The notes under the pieces: model-generated | The model's input: only the letters and a program-made list of their open reading frames with translations | What the model was told of the DNA's origin: nothing | The model's database searches: none | Source: Fragum whitleyi | Taxonomy: Eukaryota > Mollusca > Bivalvia > Cardiida > Cardiidae | Reading direction: 5' to 3' | NCBI GenBank assembly: GCA_948146395.1 | Contig: OX411549.1 | Location: 37,594,693-37,658,692, forward strand | Length of the DNA stretch: 64,000 nt | Program-made: the position numbers and the translations under genes | In this document: in pieces, positions 30,869-41,826 of the stretch | How positions within the stretch are numbered: the stretch's first letter is position 1 | Layout of the letters: each line of letters opens with the position of its first letter

Positions 30869-30907
30869 AGGGGTGGCGGGGTGGGGTAGGGTGGGGTGGG
30901 GTGGGGA
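30869..30907 (+). other. G-quadruplex-prone GGGGTGGGG tract
   Basis: At least seven runs of three or four G separated by one to three bases (GGGGTGGCGGGGTGGGGTA then GGGTGGGGTGGGG). The flank GCAAAGCAATATCCCCTC shows it arose in the tail of an ATGCCCCC-family pearl-like element. Confidence 0.75.
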
Positions 30908-31408
30908 ATGATAAAAATTATTGGTTATCAAAACATTGTATAAATGCTAACCGCAATCTTTCACTGACTTCTCAAATAAGCTCAATATTTCTTTAAGTTC
31001 TATAGTCAGTAATCAAAGGTCAAATAGATCTATACTTGTATAGATTAATTTGCCCTTTCATTCATCATTAAACTTGACTTTCCTCTATGAAAATCTTGTG
31101 TCTTAAATTAACGCATTTAACAAACTAAAGGGAATGCTTGTAATGAGTGTTCCAAGTTTGAGTCTTTGTTCTGTGAATTTTTTTTTTTGCCATTTCATTT
31201 ATTTGAGCCAGTGTGTGATATTTCCAACAATTTCATGTGTGCATATTTTCGAGATATTGAGCAACATCGACAGCTAAACAATGCAATACGAATATTATTT
31301 TGACCCCTTGAAGAGGTGTTAAGATCTTATCGTATCTCAATAACGCAAGGCAAAGACTCTGGTCAGCCTTTGTGGATGCACAGGCTGGCCAGTTGCTTTG
31401 CTATGGGC

Positions 31409-31894
31409 TAGGGGTGACTATTGAGTTCAAAATAAGTATCACGATAGTATTGCGATAGTAAAGTTGCTATTGGAATAATATTGAAATAGTCAGAAAACTA
31501 TTGCAATACTATCACAATAGTTGTTTTTACAGAAAAAATAGATAAAAATCAAATGTTAAAGTTTCCATCTTTTATTAGACAGTAACTTTATATTGGTCTT
31601 GTAAGATGCTGTTTACCTTGTCAATGGTTAGTAAATGATCAAATCAGTTAATGACAGATATTCCCTTAAAAAGAATTGGATTTGACCTAATTCTCTGACA
31701 AAAACATGCAGAAAGGCAGCATTGTTACTACCTTTAGTTCTACTTTCATTTTCAAAAAAAACCTATTGTAAACTATCGATAGTCAGAAGAACTATTGCGA
31801 TATCTATTGACTTGGAAAAAAGCTATCGACCTATTGCTATTGTAAGGTAAACTATCACAATACAGCGATAGTACAACCTATTGTTACATCCCTA
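31409..31894. mobile_element. hAT-type MITE with perfect 8-bp target duplication
   Basis: CTATGGGC flanks both sides (31401-31408 and 31895-31902). The ends are TAGGGGTGAC and TTACATCCCTA. The interior is rich in CTATTG/CAATAG-type short repeats. It is non-autonomous. A second copy is at 62711-63207. Confidence 0.88.
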
Positions 31895-31951
31895 CTATGG
31901 GCACATGTAAAATTGTTGGAAATGTCACACACTGGCTCATTTTGCTTTTAT

Positions 31952-32196
31952 TTACTCTTGTCCTGCTGATCCCCGAATATACCTGCTTTGGCAGGAAGTA
32001 TGGACAAACATCAGCCTTCACATATGTGCAGTCTGATCTTAGTCCATACCATCTGATTTTCCTTTTTAAACCAGAAGTTTCAGAAATTATATTTTCAAAA
32101 TCAAATACTGACTCACAATTAGGAAACACAGAGCTTTCAGCACTTTGATTTATATATAATTTTGCCAAGGTTTTTTATTAGGCATGAAGTAGGAAA
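31952..32196 (+). mobile_element. TTAA-type 240-bp MITE, decayed tips
   Basis: CTTGTCCTGCTGATCCCCGA, ATATACCTGCTTTGGCAGGA and CACATATGTGCAGTCTGATC match the family described at 34034-34274. Both tips have substitutions, and the second end is TTATTAGGCATGAAG. Confidence 0.7.
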
Positions 32197-32801
32197 TTCA
32201 GACCCTCCCTATAATAACAGGCAGGGAATCATGTGACTCAAAAATTTTGAAATTATCCAATCAATCTGTAAATATTTGACAGATTTGATAAAAGTTTGAA
32301 GCAGAGGGGGTGAAAAATTGCCAGGAATTTGCTGAAGGTGTCAAATATTGTAAAAATGGACAGATAAAAAAGTAATTGACAAATTAAACATGGTCGCCAT
32401 TACCAATTTTATCAGCAGAATTTTAAAAGATCTGTTAAATTCAGCCTAATCCTGACATTTGTCGACCTCTGCTTCAAACCAAATTCAAATTGGCCATAAT
32501 TATATTGACAGAAATTTTTGACAATTTTCTGAAATCGCTGTGTTATGTGATTCTCGGCCAAGCTATACCTCAACTGGTAATGTATGTGCTCTGTGTAGTG
32601 AGAAGGCTTGTAGAAAAACATATTTTCTGACTTGTCCTTGGCCAAGGAAAAGATCATTTTCTACTTAACAAGGATCAAAATGAACTTGTCCATAAAATCT
32701 GACAATTGATAAATGTTTGGTAAACATAGTTTTTAAAGAAGGCAGTGTCAACATTTGGCAAAATACAATAGAACAAGAGCACAACTTAAGGGTGCAAAGG
32801 G
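32197..32801. other. Unique-looking AT-rich sequence
   Basis: 32250-32540 holds phrases repeated in inverse order (ATCTGTAAATATTTGACAGA; TTTGAAGCAGAGG / CCTCTGCTTCAAACC at 32297 and 32466), so a foldback of about 200 bp is likely. No gene was recognised. Confidence 0.45.
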
Positions 32802-33097
32802 GAACAAGAGCACCGCTTACGGGTGCCTACGCTCGGCTGTCGAAAGCTGGATGGTGGGAAAAAATTCTAAGTCAAAAAAGGGGCATAATTTGCACAAAGT
32901 ACATCTAGAGTTATCCCCCTTGATAGTATAGGTTGCTCTTTTGATGGTGAACATGTGTGCCAAGTTTCAAGTGAATGCCTTCAGTAGAACCAGAGATATA
33001 ACAAAATGTCAAAGTTTTCGCACGACGACGACAATGACGACGACACGGAGGCTATAGCAATACCTCGGGTTTTCTCCGAAAACAGCCGAGCTAAAAA
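32802..33097 (+). mobile_element. Pearl-like element, CTCGGCTG family, short copy
   Basis: GGAACAAGAGCACCGCTTAC, GGGTGCCTACGCTCGGCTGT at the head; ACGACGACAATGACGACGAC and TTTTCTCCGAAAACAGCCGA at the tail. The head and tail are complementary at CTCGGCTG/CAGCCGAG. It is nearly the unit form without core amplification. Confidence 0.8.
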
Positions 33098-33376
33098 GGG
33101 GCATTAATCTAACGAAAATAATTTCAGAGTTGTTCGTAATAGTCTAGGGTTCTTTGGTTTTCTCGCAAAAAAGCATTGATAATAAATATCAGTTATATTT
33201 GTACTGTTTCACAGTATAAACAGGGATATTACGAAAACATTTGACAATTTCACGTATTGCTATATCAAGAACTTCAAAGTCCCAAAAGGGTGATGATTCC
33301 ACTACAACAAAACTTTCAGACAAAAAGGACCATTTGAAGAAACAGATATTACGAGAGCTTCACATACAGTTTAAAC

Positions 33377-33672
33377 AATAACAAGAGATGTTTGTTAAAC
33401 ATTTATGCCCCCACAAGAGCAGGTCAATAAGATATTCTTTGTCAACTAACAAAGGTCAATAACTCAAAAAATATGAGAAGAGCTATGGTTCTTGTGCAGT
33501 GCACCTTTCCTTAGCTAGATGTATCCACCTGTAAAGTATCGATCATGATTTAAGTTTGCATCCTTTCTGATGCTATGGATAAAAAACGGTCTACACACAG
33601 CCTGACCAACCAACAAATGCAAAGCAATATACCCCCTCTTTTTTAAAAGGGGAGGGGGGCATAATTACACCC
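33377..33672 (+). mobile_element. Pearl-like element, GATGTTTGTTAAACAT family
   Basis: The head hairpin is TGTTTGTTAAACA with TTATGCCCCCACAAGAGCAG. The body has TTCTTTGTCAACTAACAAAG. The tail is GCAATATACCCCCTCTTTTT, AAAAGGGGAGGGGGGCATAA. A split copy is at 45535-46690. Confidence 0.75.
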
Positions 33673-33680
33673 ACAATTTA

Positions 33681-33700
33681 TACCCCCCCCCCCCCCCCCC
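33681..33700. repeat. Homopolymer C run
   Basis: About 20 consecutive C directly after the element at 33377. The exact length is uncertain in any assembly. Confidence 0.9.
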
Positions 33701-34033
33701 CAAATGACAAGAATAGCAGCCATTTTTCTTCAAATAGTCAAGCTAAAATTCAGCTACTTTTAATCTTCAAAAATAGATCTAAGTCCTTTTTTTCCATCTT
33801 TCCTAGTTTCCCTATTTTGTACTTTGCCATTACATATTGATCTATTTGCTTGCTAGATGAAACAGAAATTAATTCAACCTACTTACGTAAAACTAGTCCA
33901 GTAAGAATCAATAACATCATCCACGAATTTGACACACTTTCCGCTTCGCATTGCATATTAACCTATCTATCAGACAACAAAACCTTCAGACTGGTCCAAT
34001 ATTAAAATAGCTCCCGCCACCACATACACTTAA

Positions 34034-34274
34034 CCCTTGTCATGCTGAATTAAAAACCTCTTTCAGAAATGCTATCAAATCAAAATACTGACAGCCCTAG
34101 AATCCAAAAGAAAAGGGCTTGTTGCTTTTTGAAATTAAATTTCATACACATTCCTGCCTTTTAAGGAGACAAACATGTGGTATAGGCTAAGATCAGGCTG
34201 CACATAGGTGCAGGCTGATGTTTGTCTATACGTCCAGCAAAAGCAGGAATATTCCGGGTTCAGCATGACAAGGG
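34034..34274. mobile_element. TTAA-flanked 240-bp MITE (piggyBac-type), best-preserved copy
   Basis: TTAA at 34030-34033 and 34275-34278 flanks ends CCCTTGTCATGCTGAA and TTCAGCATGACAAGGG, a 16-bp perfect inverted repeat. The interior has CACATAGGTGCAGGCTGATG and TGCAGTCTGATC-type motifs. Other copies are at 35034-35268, 45167-45404, 49413-49657, 50346-50589, 51417-51650 (truncated) and 59719-59959, plus one split copy at 37075-40448. Confidence 0.88.
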
Positions 34275-34439
34275 TTAACATTACTCTTGGGTGTGGAATT
34301 CCCATGCCCGACTTGTCTGACACTGGCTTTTCAACTTGCGGTCAAGTACATTTTGCTTGGTCACTTGTCCATGGACAAGTATATGGCAAATCTTGGTAAG
34401 GTATCAAATAGATCTAGATGTTAAATTATCCCAATTTAT

Positions 34440-34625
34440 ATAGCAAAGGGTTGAAAAATTGTTTTTAATGAAGAAAATGCTGATTTCCAGCATTTTCTTC
34501 ATCCAAAGCAATGTTTTTTTTTTAAAATCAATTTATTCACTTTTAAGATGGACAAGTAAATTTTCATCATGGACAAGTAGAAAATCATCTTTTACTTGTC
34601 CAAGGACAAGTAGATTTAATGTTTA
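34440..34625. repeat. Hairpin MITE relic (AATGAAGAAAATGCTG core)
   Basis: AATGAAGAAAATGCTGATTT pairs with CCAGCATTTTCTTCATC. The flanks have several GGACAAGTA repeats. A relative is at 41826-41970. Confidence 0.6.
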
Positions 34626-34637
34626 TTTCCACACCCC

Positions 34638-34803
34638 TGCAAGACTTTTGTAATTGCCTAAATATTTATAGGCAATTTACAATAGTTTTGGGCTAAACCC
34701 TCAATACAGCGCGGGATTGAAACTTAAGAGTCAGTGCAAGACTATTGTTACTGTAAGAGCCTATATACATACATAAGCACTTACAATAGTTTTGCCCTCC
34801 CTT
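34638..34803. repeat. Two hairpins of the GCACTTACAATAGT set in tandem
   Basis: 34638-34705 (TTGTAATTGCCTAAATATTT / AGGCAATTTACAATAGTTTT) and 34735-34803 (ACTATTGTTACTGTAAGAGC / GCACTTACAATAGTTTTG) follow each other within 170 bp. Confidence 0.65.
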
Positions 34804-35033
34804 GAAAAAAGCGTTTAACTACAGCTTATTTGAGCAGGATCAGTCTGAACCTTCTTTCATCAAAATACATTTCTTGTCAGATATAATGTCATGTCTTTTA
34901 CAATTAACTTGATGGACGGGCATAAAACTATTGCAACTGCCTTTATTATGACAGCCCTGAGCCATCATATAACAAACAATAAAATTGTGTTTTGAGGGGT
35001 TGGAGCAAAACTACTGTTAGTGCCTAAAATAAC

Positions 35034-35268
35034 CCTTGTCATGCTGAATAAATTTTGCCTTAAAATTTGCATCAAAATCAAAGGGCAAAAAGCCCTGAAA
35101 GTCCCAACTGTAGGTAAATTTTTATTTGAAAAACTAAATCTGTTGACAGTTCTGGTTTGAAAGTGAGAAACAGGTGGTGTAGACTAACAGACTGCACATA
35201 TGTGCGTGCTGATGTTTGTCTATAGCTCCTGACAAAGCAGGAATATTCCGGGTTCAGCATGACAAGGG
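35034..35268. mobile_element. TTAA-flanked 240-bp MITE
   Basis: Ends CCCTTGTCATGCTGAA and TTCAGCATGACAAGGG. The right flank is TTAA (35269-35272) and the left is mutated to ATAA. Confidence 0.85.
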
Positions 35269-35272
35269 TTAA

Positions 35273-36240
35273 TAATTATGGGCACTGCACATTTTTTTAA
35301 ACGACCTGTCGATGTATAATTACATTATATATTTATAGGAACTTAAATATAACATGAATAACCCATTTAAAAACCTGTAAAAATCATGTAAGGCGTATTT
35401 TCAAAACTGAGCTTTGGAATCTGTAAATAAATAAAAATCTAAAGGCTCACCGCCCAAAATCTACCTACAGTAGAAATCACTTTTCAAAAGGTATTATCGT
35501 TTTATCCTATTCCCATAAAGATCTCAAAATAGTAAGTCAAATATTCTTAATTTTACAATACTAAATTTTAACCAAAAGTATTGAATTCATTCATCCGCTG
35601 TCGAAATGTGACAAAACTTTCAGGCTAGAATTTAAAAAAATATTGTGGGAAAAAGAGTATATTTCAAAATGTATGTTTTTATTTTTTAAATGCAAAACCC
35701 TTTAAGACTGTAAGGGAATTTCAATTTTATCCAAAAATACTCTTGATTAATCTTTCTTTCTATTTTCAAGTCAGCTGTCTGCTTTAAACAGTAAATTTAT
35801 GAAGAATATCGTCTGCATCCCAAGCATTCAATGACCTTAACTTGTCTAAGTTGAGAGGATATTAGATAAACAGCGAAGGTTGGATGTCCTGACTTGACCT
35901 AAAACGTAGTTCATCCCAGGTCACCAGTCTATAATGATCATCATGACCTAGACTGGCCTCATTCCAATACTTCACTTCCTGTAATAGACTGGTTCAGAAA
36001 ATTTCAAGCCTCATTCTGATTTTCATTTCACCTATGTGAGACCCAGTCTTGCGCAATGTTACCTAGAGGCTGATGACTTTAACACTTGACAATTACCAAA
36101 GAAAATCTTTGTTTATTAGTTTATTCACCTTAACCGGTTTTTGTTCTACTTAAATCCCTTGAAATAACATTAGTTACAATTTCATTGCTCTAATATGAAC
36201 CTTAAGTACTTTTCTAGAGCAAATAAGTTGTGGCTGAAAT
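35273..36240. other. Unique AT-rich sequence, no gene recognised
   Basis: No helicase or Ly6 motif was seen on either strand. There is mild internal symmetry around 35880-35990 (TAGACTGG / CCAGTCTA). Otherwise nothing stands out. Confidence 0.45.
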
Positions 36241-36378
36241 TCAAGGGATCAATGCAAAACCATTCTAAGTGCCTATAGATAAATATAATGGCACTTGCAA
36301 TATGATGGCTCTGTGCAAAACAGTTGTAACTGCCTGTAAACACACAGGCAGTTACAACTATTTCCCACTGAGCCATCA
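36241..36378. repeat. Adjacent hairpin MITEs of both sister types
   Basis: 36241-36305 has AACCATTCTAAGTGCCTATA / TGGCACTTGCAATATGATGG. 36305-36378 has AAACAGTTGTAACTGCCTGT / ACAGGCAGTTACAACTATTT. Confidence 0.7.
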
Positions 36379-36507
36379 TGTAATAGTTTTTTGCTGACCC
36401 CTAAGATTCTTAAAGCATTAAAGCCTAAAAGCTTGATTAAAACTATAGCTACAGGCTTTTTGAAATTGCACTGATAGTATACATAGAGGGTAGTTGTTTG
36501 TTTCTGT

Positions 36508-36626
36508 GTAAGATCAATTTATATTTCATTGAGTGAACAACAAAAGCTACTTTTTCATGAGCGGCAGAGCCATGAGTGAAAATATAGCTTTTGATGTTCA
36601 CAAAATGAAAGGTAGATCGATCTTAC
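36508..36626. mobile_element. 119-bp foldback element (TAAGATCAATTTA ... GATCGATCTTA)
   Basis: GTGAACAACAAAAGCTACTT and AGCTTTTGATGTTCACAAAA form long imperfect arms around CATGAGCGGCAGAGCCATGA. TAAGATC / GATCTTA mark the tips. Confidence 0.7.
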
Positions 36627-36776
36627 TTAAAAATCACATGATTATTCTGTTTCTTACATAATAGAAATGAGACAAAATGTGAAATCATCATTCTGTAATG
36701 TGATTGCTATTCATAGTTCATAATGATGTCAAAAATCGGGATCCTCTATAATATTGTCAGATGGGGGAAATGAACA

Positions 36777-37010
36777 ACAAGAGGACCATGTTTGTCCTAG
36801 ATCGCTCACCTGCATCTCTTCGACCCCTGAGACAACACATTAATTAAATAGGCAGATGTCAAAAAGGAGATTATTTCTACATAAGATCAATACCATGGAA
36901 TGTTTTCAGTCAAGAGCAAGACAGATATGCCTGTTTGCTCTTTGATTCTTTGTAAAATGGCATGCACCCTGGTAAGGCCCAAATGTGATCCCAGGGTCTT
37001 TAGGTGGTGT
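36777..37010 (-). mobile_element. Pearl-like CTCACCTGAGCAC-family element, truncated
   Basis: AACAAGAGGACCATGTTTGT, CCTAGATCGCTCACCTG, one unit with CCAGGGTCTT, then unrelated sequence. The tail hairpin and microsatellite are absent. Confidence 0.7.
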
Positions 37011-37220
37011 GTTTATCATTTAATGATAATCTGCCACTATTTCTCATAAATACATCGAAATTATGAACTATTAACCCTTGTCATGCTGAACCCAGAATTT
37101 TCCTGCTTTGGCAGGAGCTATAGACAAACATCAGTCTGCACATAATGTGCAGTCTGATGTGGTTCTACACCACCTGTTTCTCACTTTGAAACCAGAATTA
37201 TCAATAGATTTCTTTTCTCA

Positions 37221-40200
37221 AACAAGAGGGCCGTTGGCCCTGGGTCGCTCACCTGAGAAAAAAGCTTCATTACCTAGGTATGTCCATGCAACCACAGAAA
37301 AAGAGATTTTCACTTATTCAATCAGATAACATTTGAAATAATCATTCCCCCCCCCCCCCTCTGCTCCTCCCCTGGACATTATTTATTTAAGCTTTTTCCA
37401 TAAAAGGTCTGATCAGATAATCTATGCCAGATATACAGGCTGAGTCTGAGACTTTTAAAGTGTTCTTTAATGAGTTGATCAATCCATGTCAAACATAAAG
37501 GCTGTAGGGATTCAAAATTCTCAACAAAGCACTCCCCCTCCCCCAAGATGCTCTGCACCTTGTGATTCTACAATCATGATTTTAGCTAATTTTCAAGTCT
37601 GTAGGACTCCTGGCTCATTAGAAGAAGTTTAAAGATTTCAAAAATGATCCAAAGTACTACCCCCTCCCCAAGACACTCAGCACCTGGTGACCCTACAGTC
37701 ATGATTTTAGCTATTTTTATTAATGTCAATATATTGATCACCCATGACAATTTTCAAGTCTGTAGGGTTCCTGATCCAGGAGAAGAATAAGGTCAAAGAT
37801 TTCAAAGTTGATCAAAAGTACTATCCCCTGCCCCCTAATGCTCCGCATCTGGTGGCTCTACATTCATGATTTTAGCTATTTTATTTTAGATCCATATGCT
37901 TATCATCCATGCCAATATTGAAGTCTGTAGGGCTCCTGGTTCATTAGAAGATGAAGATTAAAGTTACAAGATTTTTACAAAAGTACTACCCCCTCCCCCT
38001 GGTGCTCCGCACCTGGTGGCTTTACAGTCATGATTTTAGCTATTTTTATTAAGGTCTATGAGCTGATCCTCCATGCCAATTTTCAAGTCTGTAGGGCTTG
38101 TGGTTCAGAAGAAGAAGGTTAAGGATTACAAAATTTTCACAAAAGTACTACCCCCTCCCCCTTGGTGCTCCGCACCTGGTGAATCTACAGTCATGATTTT
38201 AGCTATTTTTATAAAGGTCCATATGCTGATCATCCACGCCAATATTCAAATCTGCAGGACTCCTGGTTCAGAAGAAGAAAAAGGTTAAAGATAATAAAAT
38301 TTTCATCAAAGTACTACCCCCTCCCCCATGGTGCTCTGCACCTGGTGGCCCTACAAATAAGATTTTAGCTATTTATATTAAGGTCTATGAGCTGATCCTC
38401 CATGCCAATTTTCAAGTCTGTAGGAATTGTGGTTCAGAAGAAGAAGAAGGTTAAAGATTACAAAATTTTCACAAAAGTACTACCCTCTCCCCCCTGGTGC
38501 TACGCACCTGGTGAATCTACAGTCATGATTTTTTGGTATTTTTATAAAGGTCCATATGCTGATCATCCATGCCAATATTCAAATCTGTAGGTCTCCTGGT
38601 TCAGAAGAAGAAAAACGTTAAAGATTACAAAATTTTCATCAAAGTACTACACCCTCCCCCTGGTGCTCCGCACCTGGTGGCCCTACAAATAAGATTTTAG
38701 CTATTTATATAAAGGTCTATGAGGTGATCATACATGCAAAATTTTAAGGCTGTAGGCCTTCATGATCAGAAGAAGAAGAAGGTTAAAGATTACAAAATTT
38801 ACCCAAGGTACTACCCCCTCCCCCCTGGTGCTCCGCACCTGGTGGCCCAACAGATATGATTTTAGCTATTTTTATTAAGGTCTATATATATATATGTCAA
38901 TATATTGATCACCCATGACAATTTTCAAGTCTGTAGGGTTCCTGATCCAGGAGAAGAATAAGGTCAAAGATTTCAAAGTTGATCAAAAGTACTATCCCCT
39001 GCCCCCTAATGCTCCGCATCTGGTGGCTCTACATTCATGATTTTAGCTATTTTATTTTAGATCCATATGCTTATCATCCATGCCAATATTGAAGTCTGTA
39101 GGGCTCCTAGTTCATTAGAAGATGAAGATTAAAGTTACAAAATTTTTACAAAAGTACTACCCCCTCCCCCCTGGTGCTCTGCACCTGGTGGCTTTACAGT
39201 CATGATTTTAGCTATTTTTATAAAGGTCTATGAGCTGATCCTCCATGCCAATTTTCAAGTCTGTAGGGCTTGTGGTTCAGAAGAAGAAGGTTAAGGATTA
39301 CAAAATTTTCACAAAAGTACTACCCCCTCCCCCTTGGTGCTCCACACCTGGTGAATCTACAGTCATGATTTCAGCTATTTTTATAAAGGTCCATATGCTG
39401 ATCATCCATGCCAATATTCAAATCTGTGGGACTCCTGGTTCAGAAGAAGAAAAAGGTTAAAGATAATAAAATTTTCATCAAAGTACTACCCCCTCCCCCA
39501 TGGTGCTCTGCACCTGGTGGCCCTACAAATAAGATTTTAGCTATTTATATTAAGGTCTATGAGCTGATCCTCCATGCCAATTTTCAAGTCTGTAGGGCTT
39601 GTGGTTCAGAAGAAGAAGAAGGTTAAAGATTACAAAATTTTCACAAAAGTACTACCCTCTCCCCCCTGGTGCTACGCACCTGGTGAATCTACAGTCATGA
39701 TTTTTTGGTATTTTTATAAAGGTCCATATGCTGATCATCCATGCCAATATTCAAATCTGTAGGTCTCCTGGTTCAGAACAAGAAAAACGTTAAAGATAAC
39801 AAAATTTTCATCAAAGTACTACCCCCTCCCCCCTGGTGCTCCGCACCTGGTGGCCCTACAAATAAGATTTTAGCTATTTATATAAAGGTCTATGAGGTGA
39901 TCATACATGCAAAATTTTAAGGCTGTAGGCCTTCATGATCAGAAGAAGAAGAAGGTTAAAGATTACAAAATTTACCCAAGGTACTACCCCCTCCCCCTTG
40001 GTGCTCCGCACCTGGTGGCCCAACAGATATGATTTTAGCTATTTCTATTAAGGTCTATGAGCTTATCATCCATGCCAAATTTCAAGGCTGTAGGGCTGCT
40101 GGTTCATCAGAAGAAGAATTTTAAAGATTTTCTTAAATTTTTAACTTTGGTTGCCATAGCAACCAGAGTTTTTCACCAATTTCAATTCTTTTAGCAATTC

Positions 40201-40363
40201 TTAAAGGGGACCACCTAAGGAACATTTCTGCCAAGTTTGGTTAAAATTGGCCTAGTAGTTTAGGAGGAGATGCCGTTTAAAGAAATTGTTGACGGACGAC
40301 GCCGGACAAAAGGTGATCACAATAGCTCACTTGAGCACGTTGTGCTCAGGTGAGCTAATAAAA
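37221..40363 (+). mobile_element. Pearl-like element (GGGCCGTTGGCCC head) with higher-order 167-bp repeats
   Basis: The head is AACAAGAGGGCCGTTGGCCC, TGGGTCGCTCACCTGAG. It carries about 15 monomers of about 165-168 bp marked by GTGCTCCGCACCTGGTGG and CAAGTCTGTAGGG. Then come ACGGACGACGCCGGAC and the tail hairpin GAGCACGTTGTGCTC + AGGTGAGCTAA. Seven consecutive monomers are duplicated as a block (37725-38895 and 38896-40065). The short open frames in here come from the monomers. The second copy is at 47250-48180. Confidence 0.85.
37725..40065 (+). repeat. Higher-order tandem duplication, two blocks of about 1172 bp
   Basis: GTCAATATATTGATCACCCA occurs at 37725 and 38896. TTGTGGTTCAGAAGAAGAAG contexts at 38073/39245 and 38402/39574 keep a constant offset of 1171-1173 bp. 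Equivalent monomers between blocks are far more alike than neighbouring monomers. A (TA)n tract marks the junction near 38884. Confidence 0.9.
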
Positions 40364-40539
40364 ATTGACCTCCAGTGGTTACTTCAGTGCTTTTTGCCTT
40401 TGATTTTGATCAAATATTTTAGCCAAAATTCATTCAGCATGACAAGTGTTAACATTTTCACATCTCCCCAATTTCAGGGCTTAAGGCAAATTGTGACCTT
40501 GACTCTTATGACCTTGACCAAAGAGTGAAGTAATAATAC

Positions 40540-40806
40540 ATTGTGACCCTTCACAGGAAAAGGGACCATCTGGGAATTCTGTAAAATAAATATTTGAAAA
40601 AGAGATCTGTTCTAGTACAGGCCAACAAGAGGTTACATTTTGAAAATTCTTTCGCAGAAAGGTAGCTTGAATATTCTAGATTCAGAAAATTAGTAAAGTA
40701 CGAATAGTTTCAACCCCAGTCAGTCTGCGCAATCCACGCAGTCTGACTGGGGTTGACACTTTACGCACTTCCCAGATGGTCCCTTTTTGCGTGACGGGTC
40801 ACAATT
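40540..40806. mobile_element. MITE with ATTGTGACCC ends and an inner perfect hairpin
   Basis: ATTGTGACCCTTCACAGGAA, AAGGGACCATCTGGGAA on the left is mirrored by CCCAGATGGTCCCTTTTTGC, GTGACGGGTCACAAT on the right. Inside, CCCCAGTCAGTCTGCG and CGCAGTCTGACTGGGG form a 16-bp stem (40714-40754). Confidence 0.8.
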
Positions 40807-41284
40807 ATATAATAAATAATTTAGGTGCCAATTCTTAAAGGTTGTCAAAGCTTATACAATTTACTGTTTTTTATCAGTTGAGATGTCATCTGCAATATAT
40901 TTGAAATCAACCAATCTAAAACCTGGTTATATAAAAAAAGTTGCCAAGGACAAAAGAATACTTTTTGTTTCATTTCAATTGACTTAATTTCCAGTGTACA
41001 ATAATTACAAATTTACAATAAGAAAACGCTAAATTCCCTTTAAATTGAGGTTAAAATGTGTCACAAAAATCATAAATAAATTGTGCCAAGTAGGTTTACA
41101 TATTAAACTTGTGACCTCTCCGTGGGCGTACATTACTATTTTCATGGAAAATATTACAATAAGTAACCCACTTATTCACCGAATTTCCCAATATTGACAC
41201 AGAATTTGACTAAATTTTGCCTCTGATTGTACTGGATTTTCACCTGACCTCATCAGTTATTGACTTGATTTTCACGGTCAAATT
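40807..41284. other. Unique AT-rich sequence
   Basis: No coding or structural signal was seen beyond weak AT complexity. Confidence 0.4.
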
Positions 41285-41357
41285 GATTGCTCAGCACAAA
41301 GCAGTTGTAACTGCCTATTAGCATATAGGCAGTTACAACTGTTTTGCACTGAGTGAT
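41285..41357. repeat. Hairpin MITE (AGTTGTAACTGCC family), near perfect
   Basis: AAGCAGTTGTAACTGCCTAT and ATAGGCAGTTACAACTGTTT pair almost perfectly. The outer GCTCAGCACAA / TTGCACTGAGTG also pair. Confidence 0.85.
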
Positions 41358-41550
41358 TAAAATAATGTCAAGGAATACATAATTGGAAATCAGTCATGTA
41401 ATATTCTGTTCAGCACTTGTAAATATGAACTTAGATTAAAGACGCTTGTAATAGAACTACTACAAAACATTTCTGAAAATGCTAACAAAAACAACTGCGG
41501 CCAGTCTACCCAGAGCTCATTACAATGATTTCCTGGTACTCCCTGTTAGT

Positions 41551-41826
41551 GAGCTGCCGTCATAGCGCAGTTGGTATCGTGTCGGACTGTCTAAAAAGAG
41601 GTCCCAGGTTTCAATCCCCAACAGCTGCAAATAATCCTTCTGACTATTTGTCTACCATCAATGGGTTGATAATCATAGACCTATGTGGGATAGCAGCTAG
41701 AGGCTAGGATGTGATGGTAGTACTGGTGTGAGAAATACCAGGTATCCATTATTAGGTGCTCCTACCACCGGGATATGACTGAAATAATGTTAAAAGTGGC
41801 ATAAAACCCCATTCAAACAAACAAAA
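41551..41826 (+). mobile_element. tRNA-derived SINE, near full length
   Basis: GCCGTCATAGCGCAGTTGGT (A-box region), GTCGGACTGTC and AGGTTTCAATCCCCA (decayed B box). Then the body (ATCAATGGGTTGATAATCAT, GGTAGTACTGGTGTGAGAAA) and tail GTTAAAAGTGGCATAAAACC with (CAAA)n. Confidence 0.88.

Larger units (their letters stand above)
37075..40448. mobile_element. TTAA MITE split by a 3.1-kb pearl-like element
   Basis: TTAA (37071-37074) + CCCTTGTCATGCTGAA on the left, and TTCAGCATGACAAGTG + TTAA (40449-40452) on the right. The left part stops at TTTCTTTTCTCA (37220) and the right part resumes at ATTGACCTCCAGTGG (40364). Together they make one ordinary 230-240 bp copy. Confidence 0.85.

Noticed and set aside
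38073..39762. Several 62-72 residue open frames starting M-P-I-F-K-S-V-G
   Set aside because: They come from the 167-bp monomers of a pearl-like element. Stops fall in every monomer and the frames follow the repeat, not a gene.
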